Made by a program: the position numbers and the translations under genes
Assembly (NCBI GenBank): GCA_020441225.1
Contig: JAGRMP010000006.1
Coordinates: 4,390-13,658 of the forward strand
Reading direction: 5' to 3'
Length of the DNA stretch: 9,269 nucleotides
DNA from: Maritimibacter sp.
Lineage (GTDB): Bacteria; Pseudomonadota; Alphaproteobacteria; Rhodobacterales; Rhodobacteraceae
In this document: piece by piece, positions 5,986-9,269 of the stretch
Layout: every line of letters starts with the position of its first letter
Position numbering within the stretch: position 1 is the stretch's first letter
The notes under the pieces: generated by a model
The model's database searches: none
What the model saw: the letters and a program-made list of their open reading frames with translations, nothing else
What the model was told of the DNA's origin: nothing

Positions 5986-6876
5986 ATGCTGCACTCGATG
6001 ACCGGCTTCGCCACACTCAAGGGGCAGGATGGCCCGTGGGGCTGGACCTGGGATATTCGCGCCGTGAACGGACGCGGGCTGGATCTGCGGCTGAAGCTTC
6101 CCGACTGGATCGAGGGCGTCGAGATCGAGGCCCGGAAACGGGTCACGGCCGAGGTCAGCCGCGGCAACGTGACCCTCGGGCTGCGGATGTCCCGCGAGGC
6201 CGCCGAGGGCGCAGTGCGGATCAACCCGACCGCGCTCGACAGCGCGCTCGCGGTGCTGGCCGAGATCGACCGTGCCGCCCGGGCGCGGGGGCTGGAGCTG
6301 ACCCGGCCGAGCCCGGTCGAGGTGGCGGCGATGCGCGGCGTGGTGGAAAGCGGCGGGCATGACGACGACCTCGCGCCTCTGGCGGCGAAGCTGCTCGCCG
6401 GGCTGCCCGAGTTGCTCGCCCAGTTCAACGCGATGCGGGCGCATGAGGGCGCGGCTCTGGCCGAGGTGCTCGAAGGCCAGCTTGCGGCGATCGAAGAGCT
6501 GGTGGCGGCCGCGGGCGCTGCGGTCGAAGCGCGGCGCGAAGCGCAGAGCGCGGCGCTGCGGACGTCTCTCGCCCGGGTGCTCGACAATACCGACGGCGCC
6601 GACCCCGACCGGGTGGCGCAGGAGCTGGCGATGATCGCGGTGAAATCCGACGTGCGCGAAGAGATCGACCGGCTCGGCGCCCATGTCGATCAGGCCCGCG
6701 CGTTGATCGCTGAGGCGGGGCCCTGCGGGCGCAAGCTCGATTTCCTGATGCAGGAGTTCAACCGCGAGGCCAATACGCTCTGCGCCAAGTCGCAGTTCCA
6801 GGAGCTCACGCGGGTCGGCCTCGAGATCAAGGCGGTGGTCGACCAGATGCGCGAACAGGTTCAGAACGTCGAGTAG
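5986..6876 (+). CDS. yicC: YicC/YloC family endoribonuclease
   Basis: A 296-aa cytoplasmic protein of the YicC/YloC family, single-strand RNA endonucleases in E. coli and Bacillus; E. coli YicC also affects turnover of the small RNA RyhB. The N-terminal YicC domain starts [10 protein letters not shown] and includes [14 protein letters not shown] (23-36) and the SRGNVTLGL strand (58-66). The C-terminal DUF1732 region carries [18 protein letters not shown] (217-234), [20 protein letters not shown] (248-267) and [19 protein letters not shown] (278-296), all strongly conserved. The length is close to the 287 aa of the E. coli protein. The start at 5986 matches the family N-terminus, and AAGG at 5969-5972 is better spaced for it than for the in-frame ATG at 5977, which would add MAS. 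The gene is first in a tight operon with gmk (7-base gap), a neighbour pairing common across bacteria. A CtrA-like motif overlaps its leader. Confidence 0.94.
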   Translation: MLHSMTGFATLKGQDGPWGWTWDIRAVNGRGLDLRLKLPDWIEGVEIEARKRVTAEVSRGNVTLGLRMSREAAEGAVRINPTALDSALAVLAEIDRAARARGLELTRPSPVEVAAMRGVVESGGHDDDLAPLAAKLLAGLPELLAQFNAMRAHEGAALAEVLEGQLAAIEELVAAAGAAVEARREAQSAALRTSLARVLDNTDGADPDRVAQELAMIAVKSDVREEIDRLGAHVDQARALIAEAGPCGRKLDFLMQEFNREANTLCAKSQFQELTRVGLEIKAVVDQMREQVQNVE

Positions 6877-6883
6877 GGCACCC

Positions 6884-7534
6884 ATGGAACAGGCAACCCG
6901 GCGCGGGCTTCTCATCATCCTGTCGTCGCCCTCGGGGGCGGGCAAGACCACGCTCGCGCGCAAGCTCATGGGCTGGGACGACACGCTCCGGTTCTCGGTC
7001 TCGGCCACGACCCGCGCGCCGCGCCCCGGCGAAGAGGATGGGGTGCATTACCATTTCGTCTCCGAGCCCGGGTTCAAGAAGATGGTGGCCGCGGGAGAGA
7101 TGCTGGAACACGCCCATGTCTTCGGCAATTTCTACGGCTCGCCGCTCGGGCCGGTGAAGGAGGCGATCGAAGCGGGGCGCGACGTGCTGTTCGACGTCGA
7201 CTGGCAGGGGGCCGAGCAGATCAAGCATTCGACCCTGCGCGACCACGTGCTGTCGATCTTCGTGCTGCCGCCCTCCATCGCCGAGCTGCGCCGCCGGCTG
7301 GTGGAGCGCGGGCAGGATGCGCCGGACGTGATCCACAAGCGGATGCTGAAGAGCTGGGACGAGATCAGCCACTGGCACGGCTACGATTACGTGCTGATCA
7401 ACGACGATCTCGACACCACCTTCGACCGGCTGAAAACGATCGTCTCGGCGGAACGGCTGCGCCAGGCCCAGCAACCGGGGCTGGTGCCCTTCATCCGGCA
7501 TCTGCAGTCCGAGTTCGAGGAGAGCGAGGAATGA
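6884..7534 (+). CDS. gmk: guanylate kinase
   Basis: A 216-aa cytoplasmic enzyme that phosphorylates GMP (and dGMP) to GDP with ATP. It is essential for guanine nucleotide supply and for recycling GMP into the (p)ppGpp pathway. The P-loop is [10 protein letters not shown] (14-23, K21). The GMP-binding segment follows with [19 protein letters not shown] (38-56), and then the family motifs [12 protein letters not shown] (80-91) and [15 protein letters not shown] (100-114), with D104 and D106 in the position of the nucleotide-domain acidic residues. Arg-rich lid elements include RRRLVERG (136-143) and the RM..W region (153-158). The length is typical. The ATG at 6884 follows the yicC stop by 7 bases, with TAGGG overlapping that stop as ribosome binding site. 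Its TGA overlaps the ATG of the next gene (ATGA), implying coupled translation. Confidence 0.97.
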   Translation: MEQATRRGLLIILSSPSGAGKTTLARKLMGWDDTLRFSVSATTRAPRPGEEDGVHYHFVSEPGFKKMVAAGEMLEHAHVFGNFYGSPLGPVKEAIEAGRDVLFDVDWQGAEQIKHSTLRDHVLSIFVLPPSIAELRRRLVERGQDAPDVIHKRMLKSWDEISHWHGYDYVLINDDLDTTFDRLKTIVSAERLRQAQQPGLVPFIRHLQSEFEESEE

Positions 7535-8052
7535 TCTGGGAACTCGACGGGATCGCGCCGGAGATCGACGCCGAGGCCTGGATCGCGCCGGACGCGCAGG
7601 TGATGGGCAAGGTGGCGATGGCGGCCGGCAGCTCGGCCTGGTTCGGCGCGGTACTGCGGGGCGACAACGAGCTGATCTCGGTGGGCGAAAACTCCAACCT
7701 CCAGGAACACGTGGTCTGCCACACCGATCCCGGCTACCCGGTGGTGATCGGCCGCGACGTGACCGTGGGCCACAAGGCGATGATCCACGGCTGCGAAATT
7801 GGCGACGGATCCCTCATCGGCATGGGCGCCACGATCCTGAACGGCGCGCAGATCGGCGCGGGCTGCCTGATCGGGGCGGGGGCGCTGGTGACCGAGGGCA
7901 AGGCGATCCCGGAGGGATCGCTGGTGATGGGATCGCCCGGCCGGGTGATCCGCCAATTGGACGCCGCGGCGCGCGAAAAGCTGCTCGCCAGCGCCGCGCG
8001 CTACCGGGCCAACGCGGCCCGGTTCCGGGCCGGGTTGACGCCCATCGGCTGA
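7531..8052 (+). CDS. gamma-class carbonic anhydrase-like hexapeptide protein
   Basis: A 173-aa left-handed beta-helix protein of the gamma carbonic anhydrase (CamH/YrdA/PaaY-like) family, which forms trimers with metal at subunit interfaces and may hydrate CO2. Hexapeptide repeats run from about residue 16 to 138 (for example [24 protein letters not shown]). The three metal-ligand histidines are H64 (VCHTD), H81 (VGHKA) and H86 (MIHGC); N56 and Q58 match catalytic-site Asn73 and Gln75 of Methanosarcina Cam. Cam's acidic proton-shuttle loop is absent, as in CamH-type proteins, so activity is not certain. A C-terminal helix (residues 144-168) follows. The ATG overlaps the gmk stop, with GAGGAG 8 bases upstream inside gmk, so it is the third gene of the yicC-gmk operon. 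An acyltransferase role is the main alternative, but the His triad favours a metal site. A GGGCCG/CGGCCC stem at 8055-8077 follows without a U-tract. Confidence 0.92.
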   Translation: MIWELDGIAPEIDAEAWIAPDAQVMGKVAMAAGSSAWFGAVLRGDNELISVGENSNLQEHVVCHTDPGYPVVIGRDVTVGHKAMIHGCEIGDGSLIGMGATILNGAQIGAGCLIGAGALVTEGKAIPEGSLVMGSPGRVIRQLDAAAREKLLASAARYRANAARFRAGLTPIG

Positions 8053-8088
8053 GCGGGCCGGGGCAGGGTGGCGGCCCAACCGGGCGGG

Positions 8089-8115
8089 TGTGCGAGGTTT
8101 GTGCGAGCTCGCACA
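8089..8115. promoter_or_regulatory. 16-bp palindrome TGTGCGAGCTCGCACA with an extra half-site
   Basis: A perfect 16-bp palindrome occupies 8100-8115. The same half-site TGTGCGAG also occurs in direct orientation at 8089-8096, exactly 11 bases (one helical turn) before the palindrome's left arm. This layout looks like a dimer site plus an additional half-site on the same DNA face. It is non-coding and lies between the carbonic anhydrase gene and the EEP gene. The regulator is unknown. Confidence 0.5.
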
Positions 8116-8119
8116 GGGG

Positions 8120-8154
8120 GCTAAGTCTCTGACGCTAATGAAGTTAGCGCTAAC
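8120..8154. promoter_or_regulatory. LacI-family-like palindrome GTTAGCGCTAAC with additional GCTAA half-sites
   Basis: GTTAGCGCTAAC (8143-8154) is a perfect 12-bp palindrome with the central CG/GC layout of LacI-family operators; the Caulobacter xylose operator contains a similar TTAGCGCTA core. GCTAA also occurs at 8120-8124 and 8134-8138, and the latter forms an inverted pair with the left arm (CGCTAA-N5-TTAGCG, 8133-8149). No LacI-family gene is in the window. The remainder, to 8322, shows a GC palindrome (8256-8267) but no convincing promoter and no gene. Confidence 0.5.
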
Positions 8155-8322
8155 AACATTTGTGCTGTGCAAGGCGGGGATCGGGGGACTGTTCTAACGC
8201 GCGCGGGGCGCACCTTGACGCGGCCCGGGAGGCGCTTGCCCCGCAATCCCATCCGGGGCCGCGGCCCGCTTGCGCCGCGGGTCCATTGCGGCGAAACTCG
8301 TGCCTCGATGAGGGGCTGAACC

Positions 8323-9159
8323 ATGAAAATCATGTGTCTGAACGGCTGGGGCGGCACGCTGCATGACGTGTTGCTGCCCTATCTCGCAGACGCGGCGCCG
8401 GACATCCTGTGCCTGCAGGAGGTCGTGCACAGCCCGGCGACGGGGCTTGATTGGCTGACCTACCGCGACGGGGATCATGTGCTGCCGCAACGGGCGAATT
8501 TCTTTCGCGATGTCTGCGCGGCCCTGCCGGCGCACCGGGCCGTGTTCTGCCCGGCGGCGCAAGGCATCCTGTGGGACGGCGACCGGCCCGTCCCGTCGCA
8601 ATGGGGCCTGGCGACCTTCGTGCACGGGGCGCTGCCGATCGTCGGACAGGTGCAGGGCTTTGTGCACAAGGATTTCTCGCCGGACGGATACGGCGACCAT
8701 CCCAGGTCGCGCTCTGCCCATGGGGTGCGGATCTATGATGTCGCGGCGGAGCGGTTCGTGAGCGTGACCCACATGCACGGGCTGCGCGATCTGAACGGCA
8801 AGATGGACACGCCGGAGCGCGCGGCGCAGGCGCACCGCCTGCTCGCGCTTTCGAACCAGCTCGCCGCGTCGGGGGACCTGACGGTGGTCTGTGGCGATTT
8901 CAACGTCGAGCCGGACAGCGAAACGCTGGCGATCCTCGGGGCCGCGGGCCTGACCGAGCTGGTGACCGGGCGGGGGCACGCGGGCACCCGCAGCGCGCAT
9001 TACCGAAAGCCGGGCCGGTATGCCGATTACATGCTGGTCAATCGCGCGGACGCGGTGAAGGGGTTCGACGTTGTCCGCGACCCGGAGGTCTCGGACCATT
9101 GCCCCCTGGTGCTGCAGGTGCAGCGGGGTGCCGTGGGCGACGGCAAGGTTCAGCTTTGA
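8323..9159 (+). CDS. endonuclease/exonuclease/phosphatase (EEP) family protein
   Basis: A 278-aa protein with the EEP (DNase I/AP endonuclease/sphingomyelinase-like) fold, hydrolysing an unknown phosphoester with a divalent metal. Catalytic-type residues are in order: N7 in CLNGWGG (5-11), E33 in LCLQEV (29-34), H150 and H152 in VTHMHGLRD (148-156), D192 and N194 in VCGDFNVEPDS (189-199), D235 in RYADYMLV (232-239), and D258-H259 in SDHCPLVL (257-264). No signal peptide or membrane segment is present, so it should be cytoplasmic. The length is normal for a single-domain member; the last 12 residues are unstructured. The ATG at 8323 has AGGGG 7 bases upstream. It stands alone, 270 bases after the carbonic anhydrase gene, behind two operator-like palindromes, and ends before two hairpins. 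DNA repair nuclease, nucleotide or sugar-phosphate phosphatase and lipid phosphodiesterase remain possible. Confidence 0.9.
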   Translation: MKIMCLNGWGGTLHDVLLPYLADAAPDILCLQEVVHSPATGLDWLTYRDGDHVLPQRANFFRDVCAALPAHRAVFCPAAQGILWDGDRPVPSQWGLATFVHGALPIVGQVQGFVHKDFSPDGYGDHPRSRSAHGVRIYDVAAERFVSVTHMHGLRDLNGKMDTPERAAQAHRLLALSNQLAASGDLTVVCGDFNVEPDSETLAILGAAGLTELVTGRGHAGTRSAHYRKPGRYADYMLVNRADAVKGFDVVRDPEVSDHCPLVLQVQRGAVGDGKVQL

Positions 9160-9175
9160 AACCGTGATTGCCGGG

Positions 9176-9221
9176 CCAAATTCTTCACAAGAATTTGGGA
9201 CGGACTTTTTTGAAAAGTCCG
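9176..9221. terminator. two consecutive A/T-rich hairpins after the EEP gene
   Basis: The first hairpin has a perfect 10-bp stem, CCAAATTCTT (9176-9185) and AAGAATTTGG (9189-9198), with loop CAC. The second has a perfect 9-bp stem, CGGACTTTT (9201-9209) and AAAAGTCCG (9213-9221), with loop TTG. They are only two bases apart and stand out from GC-rich surroundings. The T-run at 9206-9211 follows the first stem on the plus strand, so the pair probably ends transcription of the EEP gene; the symmetrical arms also suit the opposite strand. Confidence 0.6.
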
Positions 9222-9223
9222 GT

Positions 9224-9244
9224 GCCCGGAGCGTCGGACCGGGC
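9224..9244 (-). terminator. possible GC hairpin after a right-edge minus-strand gene
   Basis: GCCCGG (9224-9229) pairs with CCGGGC (9239-9244) around a 9-base loop. It lies immediately after a possible minus-strand stop codon, and on that strand a CTTTT run follows a few bases later. A 6-bp GC stem is common by chance here, so the call is weak. Confidence 0.25.
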
Positions 9245-9269
9245 TCAATCCGTCCCGCGGTAGGGCTCG
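9245..9269 (-). CDS. possible C-terminus of a gene entering from the right
   Basis: On the minus strand the last 25 bases read EPYRGTD followed by TGA (9245-9247), and terminator-like hairpins lie directly beyond. This is the layout of a gene end convergent with the EEP gene. Seven codons are far too few to identify a family, and the reading could be chance. Confidence 0.25.

Noticed and set aside
5814..6587. Upstream extension of the PAS_5 frame on the minus strand
   Set aside because: It is antisense to yicC; the PAS_5 family N-terminus starts at the ATG at 5813 with a ribosome binding site.
8256..8267. Perfect palindrome GGGCCGCGGCCC
   Set aside because: All-GC palindromes of this size are expected in such GC-rich DNA, and it has no U-tract or repeated half-sites.
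8121..8366. Small open frames on both strands before the EEP gene
   Set aside because: They have no ribosome binding site or family features, cross the palindromes, and partly overlap the EEP start.

Overview
The window is GC-rich chromosomal DNA that looks like an alphaproteobacterium of the Rhodobacterales (Roseobacter/Rhodobacter type). The clues are a class II (plant-type) DAHP synthase, a PAS_5-family protein, a GlxA-type AraC regulator, and a yicC-gmk-gamma carbonic anhydrase operon. There is no phage, transposon, CRISPR array, rRNA or tRNA. This identification is inferred from recognised protein families, without any database search.

Left part (1-3136, all minus strand): a Liv-type ABC transporter operon begins with a periplasmic substrate-binding protein (304-1479). 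An intrinsic terminator and a regular array of four small hairpins follow, and then the first 39 codons of a LivG-type ATPase run off the left edge. Upstream lies a two-gene unit, a GlxA-family (DJ-1/PfpI plus AraC) regulator and a RimJ/RimL-like GNAT acetyltransferase, joined by a 4-base GTGA stop/start overlap.

Middle (3137-5813): a class II DAHP synthase (plus strand), the first enzyme of the shikimate pathway, diverges from the regulator. It converges on a PAS_5-domain protein (minus strand, 5001-5813). The 282-base gap between them holds two terminator hairpins with nearly the same stem, one serving each gene.

Right part (5814-9269): the PAS gene diverges from yicC-gmk-gamma carbonic anhydrase. 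Those three genes are packed with a 7-base gap and a 4-base ATGA overlap, which predicts one transcript. The shared upstream region carries a perfect TTAA-N7-TTAA motif (the CtrA consensus spacing) and an 8-bp inverted repeat. After the operon, a 270-base non-coding stretch contains two perfect palindromes with extra half-sites, a dense operator-like region, ahead of a cytoplasmic endonuclease/exonuclease/phosphatase-fold protein. That gene ends in two consecutive A/T-rich hairpins, and a minus-strand gene may end at the right edge.

The genes are mainly housekeeping. I see no convincing new multi-gene system. The unusual material is regulatory: the hairpin array in the liv operon, the CtrA-like site beside a PAS-protein gene, and the clustered palindromes before the orphan EEP-family gene.
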